DNA of 64,000 nucleotides from Neoechinorhynchus agilis (taxonomy: Eukaryota > Acanthocephala), in assembly GCA_051530055.1 (NCBI GenBank), contig CM121342.1:6386001-6450000 (forward strand), given 5' to 3'. This document shows positions 1 to 11,439 of the stretch, piece by piece (the first letter of the stretch is position 1; each line of letters opens with the position of its first letter). The position numbers were made by a program, and so were the translations under genes. The notes below the pieces were generated by a model, which saw only the letters and a list, made by a program, of their open reading frames with translations, did not search any database and had not been told where the DNA came from.

Positions 1-1837
1 TTTTTCGATCTCTACTCGCATTTTTACACACAACCGCCGAAGTTCATTTCATCGGAGGTGTTCAGGAGCAATACGGAAACGAGGTTTCGAAAGTCTTGGC
101 TGTAGTATTGGCCACAAACACCGGAATGAATCGAGCTTCTACTTGCTTTGTTAATAATTCAATCACCATGATGCTCATTATGGCATCGTATGGATCTTGG
201 TTTAAAGGACATCTTATCGTAAGTATTTTAATGGGAGGGGGTTTTACCTTAAACCATTGCATATTTTGAAGACTTCGATTGTATTGATGGCAGCTTCGTG
301 TATTCTCGGATGGACGTATGCCGCTATAATAGGGTTAGTGGCATTCTTTATTTCACTCACACCTCTAAAAATAATCTTAAAGGTTGCCTATTGCTATCGA
401 TATCATATTCCGACGAAAAAATATCCACATTTTCGTACTTTCATCTCTATTATCAGGAATATTAATTACGGTAATCGACCATCCATTTTTTCGGTTTATT
501 TTATCAGAAGTCTTAGTAGATTCCAATGGTGATTGTCGATTCGTGGTTCTATGGGAAATGGACGCTTACTCCACTAAACCATGTCCTCTACAATCTTCCT
601 TGGATCAAAAATATCCTCAACATGGAATCCGGAAATGAATTCACACGATCCACGCTATACGGCGTCGAATCATGGACTTTCTACCTAAAAAACGCCATTC
701 TTAACTTTAATGTTCTCGCTCCAATCGCTCTAATTCCCATAACTCTGTCTTTATTGATTAAATTACGAATCGAAACCAAACATAGACAACACGTGCCCAT
801 TTGGTTTATTGGATTCGGAATTGTGATTTGGAGCGCCGTTTTGCTGTCTTCTCCTCATAAGGTACTGCCATCGCTTTTCAATGTGATTTTTTGAAAGAAA
901 TCCGGATTCGAGTATTATTTTTTGTTTTTGTGCCTTTTTTCAAATAATTTTAAATTCATCCACATAATGTGAATTTAATGATTTGTCCTTAAATTGTTTT
1001 TTAATCAGCAATAACCTTTTACAGGAAGATCGGTTTATGTACCCCGTGTACCCATTGGTTTGTCTTTTGGCCACATTTGGCCTCTTCTACATAAAAGTTA
1101 GTTTAAAAAAATCGCAGTTTATTATTAATTCAAGAATGCCGTAGGCTTCAATAAGCGATCGTTTTTCAACTGCTTTCATATTGTTAATTTGCATTGTTCA
1201 CGCCATTTTATCTTTGAGCAGGATGATTTTGTTGTTCAAAGGTAATTTTTTTTCTATTAAGAATTTCACGTATTTATTTCAATAGGATACTACGCACCAA
1301 TTGATACCTTCACTTGGCTTTCACGTTCAAAAAATGAAACCGGTATTATTTGTCTTGGTCCAGATTGGTATAGATATCCTTCCCATCTACTTACGCCAGA
1401 TAAGTGAGTTTTTACACTTAACTTGTTTTTTTCATTTCCAAGGATGAGAATAAAGTTCTTGCCTTCAAAATATGACGGCCAGTTACCGGCTTATTATACA
1501 ACGGACGTGGATTTCCCAACACGATATTTATCCACTCATTTCAATGATATGAATCGACACGACAGTGGAGGCGGACGTTTCGTGAGTTTACAATTTAATA
1601 AAGAAAATATCGGTTTTTTTCTCTCAATAGGTACCATCAATCAATATGTGCAATTTTATAACAGGATTAGAGACGGATCTAGAGTATGAAATGAATGGAT
1701 TTGAGATCGTTCATAGGTCACGGCATATTGATACGTCTTCCTCGAAAATCAAAAATCCATTGAAGTACTTTTATTTTCCTTATCTAAGCGATAAAGTGAT
1801 TGAGTTTACGAATTATACTGTGTGGAAAAAAAGTTAA
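1..1837 (+). CDS. ALG9: Alpha-1,2-mannosyltransferase ALG9, 5' partial
   Basis: Enzyme of the ER lumen that adds alpha-1,2-mannoses to the dolichol-linked N-glycan precursor (GT22 family, multi-pass membrane protein). I joined nine exons: 1-218, 272-333, 383-470, 520-861, 1025-1096, 1145-1241, 1286-1403, 1443-1581 and 1631-1837, all with GT-AG introns, most 40-54 nt (one of 163 nt), and all in phase. Stretches recalled from vertebrate ALG9 are recovered in order: SLLAF, TSI..ILGW, GLPIAIDI, VDSWFYGK..PLNHVLYN, LNFNV, HKEDRFMYPVYPL (family HKEERFLFPVYPL), DWYRYPSHLLTPD, FLPSKYDGQLP and the C-terminal FPYLSD..NYTVW. The first exon runs off the window edge, so the N-terminal half is missing. Acceptors vary (GAAG, AAAG, TAG, CAG), unlike Caenorhabditis. 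Confident on family; the exact ends of each intron are by eye. Confidence 0.93.
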
Positions 1838-2812
1838 TGAAAAAAAATTGTTGAAAATACTGAATTATTTTATCTTATGTTTTCTGGATAGCCCATTAGA
1901 TATTTTCTTTGTGGATTATTTTTTCGTGAGCCCACCAATCTGGGCCAGGGAAGCGCATGAAATCAATTAATGCTCGTCAGTTTCTAAAGACCAATTCAGA
2001 CAATGGTAATGAACGATTGCCGTAATCAATCGGTCGAGTCAACCATTTCATCAAAAGGTTAGAGATGTACCCGTAGGGTAATCGATTAGAAAAAATTATT
2101 TTGTAAGTGTTGAAGTGAACATTCTATTTTTTTGGGCACACATTTCAAGTTTTTCACTTACTCGCCAAGCCTTCAGAATAAGCGTTTAAAATTGTGAAAT
2201 TGCACTCTTTTTAATTATCGATCGAATTTGAGTTTTCCTGATTTTGACAGTTTCAAGACAGCGGTATTGCGATTTACGTAAGTTCGAACATTATATTTCC
2301 TCCATTTAATGATTCTTTAAACAACCTATTAATAATCGTACTCAAATCGAAGATGAAATTATTTTATTTAGACACTGAAAATATGCGTACTGATTTATTA
2401 ATTTCCTTTAATGTACCCAATATTTCGTCCGCCTCGTCAAGTTTTTATTCGTAAATTAATCCCTATATTCGATGAACAACTTTTATAGAAAAAAAGTATT
2501 AATTTGACTCGTTAAAAAGGCTTAGGAAAGGACATTGATTGATTATCATTTTATCTTTTCGTCCATGACCCTTTGGCATCGATGGAATTTTTCTTGTTTG
2601 TTCGAAAAAAAAGCATGGTAAAATTTATTCGACAATGTTCGGCACATTCAGAAGTGTAAAGTGAAAAACTGTGATTTCACGGTTGTCAGCGATTTCATAG
2701 GAAACAATAGAGTAAGAATAGCTTTAAAGGAAATTGTAGAAATGATGTAATAGAAAAGGGTGCACCAACTAGCACATTACCGTTTGACATTCATTTCCAA
2801 AATTCTCCTACC
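1838..2812. other. Intergenic, no gene recognised
   Basis: About 1 kb of AT-rich sequence between the end of ALG9 and the next ORF. I see no convincing exon, tRNA or tandem repeat; it probably holds the ALG9 3' UTR and the promoter of the gene at 2813. Confidence 0.5.
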
Positions 2813-3259
2813 ATGAGTATTTCGATTGAGGAGTCAACAGATCTTGATGGATCCATGATTTCGTTCGATAACGATTGTAAGACCAATGAGTTTGGCGATT
2901 CGGATCAGGCGGAATGCACCCAAGTAAAATTCCGTGATGCTAAAGATGGTGATTCAGAAGGAAACATCGATACTATTTCTTCAGAAGATAATGAAGATGA
3001 TCCAGAATTAAGAAGACGTTCAGTTGCCGAACTACGATACTCCTTTGAATTTTCACGAATTAATCAAACTACTGAGCAGGCTGCTGTAGAAACGTGCCCT
3101 TATGAGGTAAATTCAAACGGAAAAGTTTCTGAACTAAAAGCAATTTTCGAATCTTTGAAATGCGAATCAACTCCTCAAAAAACGGCAAGTTCAAAGCGAA
3201 CAAGAAGGAGTCAGTTGATTAGTACAATGATTGAAGTTTTTGGTAATTCCATTCATTAG
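2813..3259 (+). CDS. Acidic 148-residue protein, unknown
   Basis: Single ATG-initiated ORF of 148 residues, not recognised. The first 75 residues are rich in Asp, Glu and Ser. Two related short motifs follow, RRSVAELRYSFE (about residues 68-79) and GKVSELKAIFE (about 103-113), of the S/VxEL(R/K)xxFE type that many cytoskeletal and scaffold proteins carry as amphipathic helices. The C-terminus is basic (KRTRRSQ). An AATAAA signal lies about 25 nt after the stop, which supports a real transcript. It converges on the PEBP-like gene downstream with about 120 nt between the two stops. No signal peptide or membrane segment. The function is unknown; a small regulatory or scaffold protein is only a guess. 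Confidence 0.6.
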   Translation: MSISIEESTDLDGSMISFDNDCKTNEFGDSDQAECTQVKFRDAKDGDSEGNIDTISSEDNEDDPELRRRSVAELRYSFEFSRINQTTEQAAVETCPYEVNSNGKVSELKAIFESLKCESTPQKTASSKRTRRSQLISTMIEVFGNSIH

Positions 3260-3377
3260 TCGTGTTTTTTTCTCTCGATTGCCTAATAAATTAATTTCTC
3301 CCACCGCCTCCTCATGTTGGTTCGTAAATGCAGCATTGACTTTCACCAAGTTCTCAAAATGATGTTTATGTAATTGA

Positions 3378-3962
3378 TTATTTCTTTTTTTCTCCTCCAA
3401 CAAAGAAAACAATTCCGTACTTTAGCTTCATGTCATTGTATTCCGACAAAAGCTTTTTAAAAGGAAATTTACAACGATCCACGTATTGACTTATAATCGG
3501 ACCAACGTTAATTTTATCCGATCCTGATTGCCGATACTGAAGCAGTACATACAAATGAAGATCTCCATTGGTTGGTAGTGGTGGTAAGTACGGGAAGCAA
3601 TCATCTCCTCCTCTTTTTTTGTCTTCAGCATTGAACGCCAGCCAATGTAAATAAGGATGATCTTTTTTGTCTTTGCCCTTGACTGGCTTTCCACGCAGCA
3701 TAACGAGCATGTAATAGAGACCGGTTCCCATTGGGGATTTTGGGATAGGTTTAGTCTCGGTCGTTTTTTGCGACTGAACACTTCCAAAATCAACAATGTG
3801 ATTATTGAACTTTAATAGCATCGGGTGTTTCACATCCAGTTCTTCCTTGATTATGTTCATAACGACGTCGTTTTCGAGGTTTTTCTTACCATTAAAATTG
3901 CGTTTAATTAGTTTATATAGGGGATAAAATGGACCAAATAGAATGAGCGAGAGAAATCCCAT
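3378..3962 (-). CDS. Diverged PEBP-family protein with N-terminal membrane segment (copy 1)
   Basis: 194 residues from the ATG at 3962; the frame is open further upstream, but only with a non-ATG start. Residues 2-19 are hydrophobic with Lys after them (a probable signal anchor), followed by a phosphatidylethanolamine-binding-protein fold recognised from HPYLHWLAFN, YLPPLPTNGDLHLYVLLQY and CKFPFKKLL. These match the family blocks HWLVxNI, YxPPxPPxGxHRYVFLLYxQ and FNFxxF. The ligand-site block DPDAP is replaced by a Lys/Gly-rich loop (about residues 91-100), so lipid or anion binding is probably changed. The neighbouring gene at 8468-9133 is a better conserved relative on the same strand, so this looks like an old tandem duplicate. 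PEBPs regulate kinases or bind lipids; the role here is unknown. An acceptor-like TTCGTAG lies 22 nt before the ATG. Confidence 0.75.
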   Translation of the reverse strand: MGFLSLILFGPFYPLYKLIKRNFNGKKNLENDVVMNIIKEELDVKHPMLLKFNNHIVDFGSVQSQKTTETKPIPKSPMGTGLYYMLVMLRGKPVKGKDKKDHPYLHWLAFNAEDKKRGGDDCFPYLPPLPTNGDLHLYVLLQYRQSGSDKINVGPIISQYVDRCKFPFKKLLSEYNDMKLKYGIVFFVGGEKKK

Positions 3963-4269
3963 TGTGGAGCGATGCACACGAAATGCTACGAACGATGAAA
4001 ACTTGTCTATGGAGCCGTAAATAACATTGGAACTCTGACATCCAGACAATAAATGCGTGGGTCTTTTCGTTTCTGAATGACTCAATTTAACCTGTGCGGT
4101 TTTTTATTCGGGGAAAACATAGGAGATTACTCATGTGACGAACAATGGGCCATTGACTCTATATTTCGCCATTTCTTACATCACTCTCAAATACAGTTAA
4201 ATTTCTTGATTTTTTTTCAGGATTTTATTTTCGCTTAAATGGAAGACACAAAATCCAAAATGAACGAGA

Positions 4270-6780
4270 ATTTTCAATTGAATTTGCAAATAAATCATTT
4301 GCATCAAGTTACGGCCAACGCATCAGCGAATCAGGATTTTGAAAACAAATAAACGTGTTATTATAAGAGAAAATCCTTAAGTGGCGGACGTTCCATCGCA
4401 AATTTCTTGTGTTTTAATTGAGATCCACCAATTCTTTCAATTGCAAATAAATCATTCGTGGCGAGTTACGGCCAACGCATCGGCGAATCAGGATTTTGAA
4501 AACAAATAAACGTGTTATTGTAAGAGAAAATCCTTAAGTAGCGGACGTTCCATCGCAAATTTCTTGTGTTTTAATTGAAATCCACTAATTCTTTCAATTG
4601 CAAATAAATCATTTGCGGGGAGTTACTACCGACGCATCAGCGAATCAGGATTTTGAAAACAAATAAACGTGTTATTATAAGAGAAAATCCTTAAGTGGCG
4701 GACGTTCTGTTGCAAATTTCTTGTGTTTTAATTGAAATCCACTAATTCTTTCAATTGCATTTGCAAATAAATCATTCGTGGCGAGTTACGGCCAACGCAT
4801 GCGAATCAGGATTTTGAAAACAAATAAACGTGTTATTATAAGAGAAAATCCTTAAGTGGCGGACGTTCTGTTGCAAATTTCTTGTGTTTTAATTGAGATC
4901 CACTAATTCTTTCAATTGCAAATAAATCATTTGCGGGGAGTTACTACCGACGCATCAGCGAATCAGGATTTTGAAAACAAATAAACGTGTTATTATAAGA
5001 GAAAATCCTTAAGTGGCGGACGTTCTGTTGCAAATTTCTTGTGTTTTAATTGAAATCCACTAATTCTTTCAATTGCAAATAAATCATTTGCGGCGAGTTA
5101 CTACCGACGCATCAGCGAATCAGGATTTTGAAAACAAATAAACGTGTTATTATAAGAGAAAATCCTTAAGTGGCGGACGTTCTATTGCAAATTTCTTGTG
5201 TTTTAATTGAGATCCACTAATTCTTTCAATTGCATTTGCAAATAAATCATTTGCGTGGAGTTACGGCCGACGCATCAGCGAATCAGGATTTTGAAAACAA
5301 ATAAACGTGTTATTATAAGAGAAAATCCTTAAGTGGCGGACGTTCTGTTGCAAATTTCTTGTGTTTTAATTGAAATCCACTAATTCTTTCAATTGCATTT
5401 GCAAATAAATCATTCGTGGCGAGTTACTACCGACGCATCAGCGAATCAGGATTTTGAAAACAAATAAACGTGTTATTATAAGAGAAAATCCTTAAGTAGC
5501 GGACGTTCTGTTGCAAATTTCTTGTGTTTTAATTGAAATTAACTAATTCTTTCAATTGCATTTGCAAATAAATCATTTGCATCGAGTTACGGCCAACGCA
5601 TCAGCGAATCAGGATTTTGAAAACAAATAAACGTGTTATTATAAGAGAAAATCCTTAAGTAGCGGACGTTCTGTTGCAAATTTCTTGTGTTTTAATTGAA
5701 ATCCACTAATTCTTTCAATTGCATTTGCAAATAAATCATTTGCGGCGAGTTACTACCGACGCATCAGCGAATCAGGATTTTGAAAACAAATAAACGTGTT
5801 ATTATAAGAGAAAATCCTTAAGTAGCGGACGTTCTGTTGCAAATTTCTTGTGTTTTAATTGAAATCCACTAATTCTTTCAATTGCATTTGCAAATAAATC
5901 ATTCGTGGCGAGTTACTACCGACGCTTTAGCGAATCAGGATTTTGAAAACAAATAAACGTGTTATTATAAGAGAAAATCCTTAAGTAGCGGACGTTCTGT
6001 TGCAAATTTCTTGTGTTTTAATTGAAATCCACTAATTCTTTCAATTGCATTTGCAAATAAATCATTTGTGGCGAGTTACGGCCAACGCATCAGCGAATCA
6101 GGATTTTGAAAACAAATAAACGTGTTATTATAAGAGAAAATCCTTAAGTAGCGGACGTTCTGTTGCAAATTTCTTGTGTTTTAATTGAAATCCACCAATT
6201 CTTTCAATTGCATTTGCAAATAAATCATTCGTGGCGAGTTACTACCGACGCTTTAGCGAATCAGGATTTTGAAAACAAATAAACGTGTTATTATAAGAGA
6301 AAATCCTTAAGTAGCGGACGTTCTGTTGCAAATTTCTTGTGTTTTAATTGAAATCCACTAATTCTTTCAATTGCATTTGCAAATAAATCATTTGCATCGA
6401 GTTACGGCCAACGCATCAGCGAATCAGGATTTTGAAAACAAATAAACGGTAAGAGAAAATCCTTAAGTAGCGGACGTTCTGTTGCAAATTTCTTGTGTTT
6501 TAATTGAAATTAACTAATTCTTTCTATTGTATTAATAAATAAATCATTTGCATCGAGTTACGGCCAACGCATCGGCGAATCAGGATTTTGAAAACAAATA
6601 AACGTGTTATTGTAAGAGAAAATCCTTAAGTAGCGGACGTTCCATCGCAAATTTCTTGTGTTTTAATTGAAATCCACTAATTCTTTCAATTGCAAATAAA
6701 TCATTTGCGGGGAGTTACTACCGACGCATTAGCGAATCAGGATTTTGAAAACATATAGTGAAAAATCCTTAGGTTGCGGA
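4270..6780. repeat. Tandem array, 157/163-bp units, about 16 copies
   Basis: Head-to-tail units that include GCAAATAAATCAT, GCGAATCAGGATTTTG and AAATCCTTAAGTAGCGGACG. Two unit lengths alternate (157 and 163 bp), differing by a 6-bp CATTTG insertion. Outer units are more diverged than inner ones, as expected for unequal crossing-over. There is no long ORF. The array separates the two PEBP genes. Confidence 0.92.
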
Positions 6781-7424
6781 CGTTCCATTGTAAAAAATTG
6801 TGTATTTTAATTGAAATCCACTAATTATTTCAATTGCATTGATTTTATCGGAAAAAAATTGCACGGAATTTCAATATAACACTCTGAAGAACTTGCATTC
6901 CAAATTAAGGCTAACTGACAATCTGATTATGATTTTAGGCGTAAACTTGCGGGACTGAATATAATGGAGGAAATGTGTGATTGTGCTAAGATCTCCACAG
7001 CGTAATTCGCTAAAAACAAAAAAATTGCCAATTCGTTTGAATACTTGCTCGTTTCTAATCCTTTCAGTCGGCATTTAGCATAGATATTAAATATAAATAA
7101 CATCAAAGAAAAGCATGTATTATTGATTGCGACAGCTCAATTTTCAGTGATCCTAAAGTTCAATTCATCTGTTCAAAAATTCCAAGGTTTGTGTTCCTTC
7201 AATCTTATTGGCTACATGAATTGTCGTGGTTGCAAAATACCATCCAACTACTTCTTTAAAATCGGAGCGTTTCATTTACCAACCGAAGACATTAACCGTC
7301 GGAATGTTTGATAGAATTTGAAACTTTATAGTCTGTTTTTCGCTTTAAATTTAATTAAATTCAACCGTTCTATCATACGACTTTTTGAGTTAAAATTTCC
7401 AATTTTCGCTAATTGAATTGTTGG
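6781..7424. other. Intergenic, no gene recognised
   Basis: AT-rich sequence between two tandem arrays. Short open frames exist on both strands but have neither an ATG in good context nor recognisable motifs. Confidence 0.4.
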
Positions 7425-8467
7425 TGATCGGAGAAATTTACTTTTTTACATCAGATTAGTTAACCACTTAAACTCTGATGAAACGTTAAGATTTAAGTGG
7501 TCATTTCTCTGATGTAAAACATAAAATTTTTCCGACGGCCTAAAGTTCTAATTCACATCAAAGCGAATTAGATTGTTTTGATGTAAGTTTATGAAAATAA
7601 AAAATAAACATTGTTTTTTCCGCGAACTATTCATTCTGGCACTCCGCTATCGACCTTAAAAGGCTTTTATCCTTGAGCCAAAATGTGAGTGCAAATGAAA
7701 ACTTTTCTTTGACTCTGTTAATGATCGGAGAAATTTACTTTTTTACTTAAACTCTGATGAAACGTTAAGATTTAAGTGGTCATTTCTCTGATGTAAAACA
7801 TAAAATTTTTCCGACGGCCTAAAGTTCTAATTCACATCAAAGCGAATTAGATTGTTTTGATGTAAGTTTATGAAAATAAAAAATAAACATTGTTTTTTCC
7901 GCGAACTATTCATTCTGGCACTCCGCTATCGACCTTAAAAGGCTTTTATCCTTGAGCCAAAATGTGAGTGCAAATGAAAACTTTTCTTTGACTCTGTTAA
8001 TGATCGGAGAAATTTACTTTTTTACTTAAACTCTGATGAAACGTTAAGATTTAAGTGGTCATTTCTCTGATGTAAAACATAAAATTTTTCCGACGGCCTA
8101 AAGTGCTAATTCACATCAAAGCGAATTAGATTGTTTTGATGTAAGTTTATGAAAATAAAAAATAAACATTGTTTTTTCCGCGAACTATTCATTCTGGCAC
8201 TCCGCTATCGACCTTAAAAGGCTTTTATCCTTGAGCCAAAATGTGAGTGCAAATGAAAACTTTTCTTTGACTCTGTTAATGATCGGAGAAATTTACTTTT
8301 TTACTTAAACTCTGATGAAACGTTAAGATTTAAGTGGTCATTTCTCTGATGTAAAACATAAAATTTTTCCGACGGCCTAAAGTGCTAATTCACATCAAAG
8401 CGAATTAGATTGTTTTGATGTAAGTTTATGAAAATAAAAAATAAACATTGTTTTTTCCGCGAACTAT
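7425..8467. repeat. 279-bp tandem array derived from the 3' end of the adjacent PEBP gene
   Basis: About 3.7 direct copies with an exact 279-bp period (CGCGAAC at 7621, 7900, 8179 and 8458). Each unit contains the last codons of the PEBP gene read on the minus strand (ending GVPE-stop) plus its downstream DNA, so the array was formed by repeated duplication of the gene's 3' edge. Within each unit CCACTTAAA or its remnant and TTTAAGTGG form a foldback; in the first unit this is extended by TTACATCAGA and TCTGATGTAA. Confidence 0.9.
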
Positions 8468-9133
8468 TCATTCTGGCACTCCGCTATCGACCTTGAACAT
8501 ATGACCGTACATTGGTCTAAGCTTATGGCGTTTCACAAAAGTCTTAAATGGAAAGTTATTTCTATCCGTGTACTTCACTTTGGAAGTATCTATAACGTCC
8601 TTCTGCTCGTAAAATAACGTTACATATCGATGAATTCCTTGTGGAGGCGCTGGAGGGACGTATGGATTAAGCTCGGTTCCTATTTCGCAGCTTGTGATAT
8701 TTACAACCAACCAATGAAGCCATGGCGCTAGATAACGATTCTTTGGACTTCTCGCATCAGGATCTACCATGATAATTGTGTAGAGATTGCCAGGACGATA
8801 ACAAAAAGATAATTTCGGTTTTTGTTGAGTGTAAGCAATCGAAATAAGACTTGAAAATGGAACCTCAAAGTCGAAGCATAGCACAAGTTTGGGCATTGTG
8901 TTCAAATTACCATCTACGATATTCAACAGAGCAACTAGTTCTTTATCATTTGTTGTTTTGGAACTAAAACGGCTCTTCATGAATTGTTTAGCGCAACGAA
9001 AGGACATTCGATTGAGTCGTGTTGATGTGAGGAAAACCGTCCTTTTAAATTTTCCCAAAATAATGACTAGGAGCAAAATGACAACGTGAGTTGCAAGTAT
9101 GACTGGATTTAACTCACGAATGTTTGCACACAT
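8468..9133 (-). CDS. PEBP-family protein with N-terminal membrane anchor (copy 2)
   Basis: 221 residues from the first ATG, at 9133. A hydrophobic stretch (about residues 9-27, rich in Val, Ile and Leu) is a signal anchor. The PEBP domain follows: YTIIMVDPDARSP (about 118-130) keeps the ligand-site DPDA block, then LHWLVVNI, YVPPAPPQGIHRYVTLFY and a C-terminal NFPFKTF. These residues form the anion/phosphate pocket in the family. A membrane-anchored PEBP is unusual, because most members are cytosolic or secreted. Its final codons are repeated in the array immediately downstream. Related to copy 1 at 3378-3962, which has lost the DPDA block. No introns are seen. Confidence 0.85.
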   Translation of the reverse strand: MCANIRELNPVILATHVVILLLVIILGKFKRTVFLTSTRLNRMSFRCAKQFMKSRFSSKTTNDKELVALLNIVDGNLNTMPKLVLCFDFEVPFSSLISIAYTQQKPKLSFCYRPGNLYTIIMVDPDARSPKNRYLAPWLHWLVVNITSCEIGTELNPYVPPAPPQGIHRYVTLFYEQKDVIDTSKVKYTDRNNFPFKTFVKRHKLRPMYGHMFKVDSGVPE

Positions 9134-9597
9134 TTCAGTCACTTTTCACGGATCGTTCATGAGTTGCAAAATCATGAGTTTATGTTCGTAAGTGAACGTC
9201 TTGCTTTAATGTATTTCTAATTTTTAAGATATACAACAAAGAATTATTCGACGAAATATCGCGGAAATAAATCTAGGAATCTACATCGAAATAAAGTATT
9301 TTCCCCCTCCCGAGGATATAAAAAACGAACCACTTTTGTAGTAGAATTTAAGTATTATGCGATACTTTATGATTGTGCCACTCAGATAAATGAAAACTAT
9401 AATTAGAAGTGTTCTTTAGGTCTTCGCTTAGTAAAGAATTCGTTCTGCGAACCTCGTCGTGTTATAATTTTTCTACTATGTGAAACTTTCAAACCAACGG
9501 GCGATGAATCCGACGATGTTCGATCCGTTTTTAACAAACAAAAATTATTCCATAAATTTTTGAATTTAGACCCAAAATAATGCCACTAAGATGATAT
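9134..9597. other. Intergenic, no gene recognised
   Basis: About 460 nt between two minus-strand genes. It probably contains the promoter of the PEBP gene; no repeat or RNA gene is seen. Confidence 0.4.
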
Positions 9598-9933
9598 TTA
9601 TGATATAACGTTGTTCTCAGGATCGACGTCCCTTCCTCTTATGCCGTGGAACTTAATCCTGCATTGACCATGACTGTCCATTCCAACCTTACAATCAATA
9701 TCGTGGAGTTTTTGCCCGTTCCATCGCACCTACGAAAAAACATGGAATTTCGATAATAATAAAAGACTTACTCTAATCGTCAAATAGAATGTGGTGCCGC
9801 ATTGATACCGAATAACATAACCTTCAGCCCAAAAATAGCATGTTTGTGAACTATTGAGGGCTTCACACATTTTGCGTTTTAACCGGCGTAAAATCTGTTG
9901 AATGCATCTTTCTGGTTCCCGATTAAGCTCCAT
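9598..9933 (-). CDS. Small 97-residue Cys-containing protein, unknown
   Basis: Two exons, 9933-9772 and 9729-9598, joined in phase 0 over a 42-nt GT-AG intron (GTAAGT donor, TCGTAG acceptor). The joined protein starts MELNREPERCIQQILRR, carries six Cys, and has a beta-rich middle (YVIRYQCGTTFYLTIRVRW) followed by a GRDVD loop. No signal peptide or membrane segment. The clean splice supports a real gene, but I do not recognise the family. Confidence 0.6.
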
Positions 9934-10129
9934 TTACACTATGTGGTTTCAGTTGCTATCACACAAATGGATGTTCAATCTTAGCACCTTTTCCATACGG
10001 CGATCATGTGATCTAATCGTCTTTGTTGATCGTCTCACGTGGCAAATTAATTTATCGCTCAATGCACCTTTTTTGTGATTACCGTAAAATCACTTTTCAT
10101 AACAATTTTCTCTACGTGTAGTATTGTTG

Positions 10130-10480
10130 TTGTTCGAAAATACTTGCGAAACAATTGACTAAGAAGGCCAACGAAAAGCCCGAAAATTTCCAAGATAAAT
10201 CTATCTCTGAAAAATATCAAACTTGCGAAACAATTGACTAAGAAGGCCAACGAAAAGCCCGAAAATTTCCAAGATAAATCTATCTCTGAAAAATATCCGA
10301 GTCCCGTGTCGGATATTTATAAACTTGCGAAACAATTGACTAAGAAGGCCAACGAAAAGCCCGAAAATTTTCAAGATAAATCTATTTCTGAAAAATATCA
10401 AACTTGCGAAACAATTGACTAAGAAGGCCAACGAAAAGCCCGAAAATTTCCAAGATAAATCTATTTTTTCTGAATCAAAC
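10130..10480. repeat. Short tandem repeat with an open frame, 78/103-bp units, 4 copies
   Basis: Four copies of a block of about 75 bp, spaced 78, 103 and 78 bp apart. On the plus strand the block reads as KQLTKKANEKPENFQDKS and on the minus strand as a hydrophobic LFVGLLSQLFRKF-type peptide. Both frames stay open within units, but stops occur between them. It could be a low-complexity exon relic or plain satellite DNA. Confidence 0.75.
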
Positions 10481-11430
10481 ATCGCTAATTGAAACTATAA
10501 TGAATAATTTCTTTACAATTACGTATTTTTATGATCTAATGGCAAAAATAATGATATTGCACTTGTTGTTTATGGCGTAAAAATTAACAGAAATTAAATA
10601 CGATTGTTTTCGCAATTATCAAGGCTGGTTGAAAGTTTTTTTAATATGTAAGCTCGTGTCAACAGCCTGGATAAAAAAAGATAGTGCTGCCGAAAATAAT
10701 TGGATTTAATTTCTTTTAATTTTTACGTCACAAACTAGTTCAATCTTCAAATAATGATTACTATGATCAATAAAAAAACCAAGAGCCAAAAATATTGTTC
10801 ATAAAAATAACCCTTCACAAAACAGTGATTCCTGTTAAAAAAACCGAAGAAGACTTCGCAATCGACATCAAACTATCGCTAATTGTCTAAGCTCCAATGA
10901 AAAGAAATCTACTGGACAATCTAAAGCATCGTATATCTCACGTTTCAAGACAAAAACTGTTTCATTAATTTAATATTTTCTCGAACTTTAAATAAGTTCG
11001 CTTTCTAACCGCAAAATCTTAGGAGGTAGTTTTGCTTTACACCAAATGTGCTATACTCTCACTAATAAAAACAAATTCTTAATTCAGTAACCATCTGCGG
11101 GAAATATTAGATCAGTTTATTGTCAAGTAATTTATTTAATACTTATTTATTTTTCTCCGAGTTTGGCGATGTTTTTCCCCCGAATTGTTGTTGATCATTT
11201 ATTCAAAATATTTCGTAAGCTTTCTGCCTGCATCTTAATTATAATTCTCTGACTTATTTATTTTTTATTTTTTGAACTGCTTTCGAAAACGATGTAAAAA
11301 GTCTTTGAAATAGAAATAAAACTTGTATTATTGAATCATCTTGAGAATGTGGAACGTTTGTTGCCGATTCCAGCACTACTCTGCTAGTTTCGGAGGAAGG
11401 AAACAATAATTTAAAAATCGAATTTAGGTA
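10481..11430. other. AT-rich intergenic, nothing recognised
   Basis: Nearly 1 kb of AT-rich sequence with no repeat, RNA gene or ORF that I can support. Confidence 0.4.
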
Positions 11431-11439
11431 ATTATAATA

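Noticed and set aside
4442-6780. CRISPR-like array
   Set aside because: Repeat units are contiguous with no unique spacers and lie in a eukaryotic genome.
7425-8460. Hammerhead motif suggested by CTGATGAAAC in the 279-bp units
   Set aside because: No GAAA strand with a matching stem II and no cleavage triplet in a fitting place.
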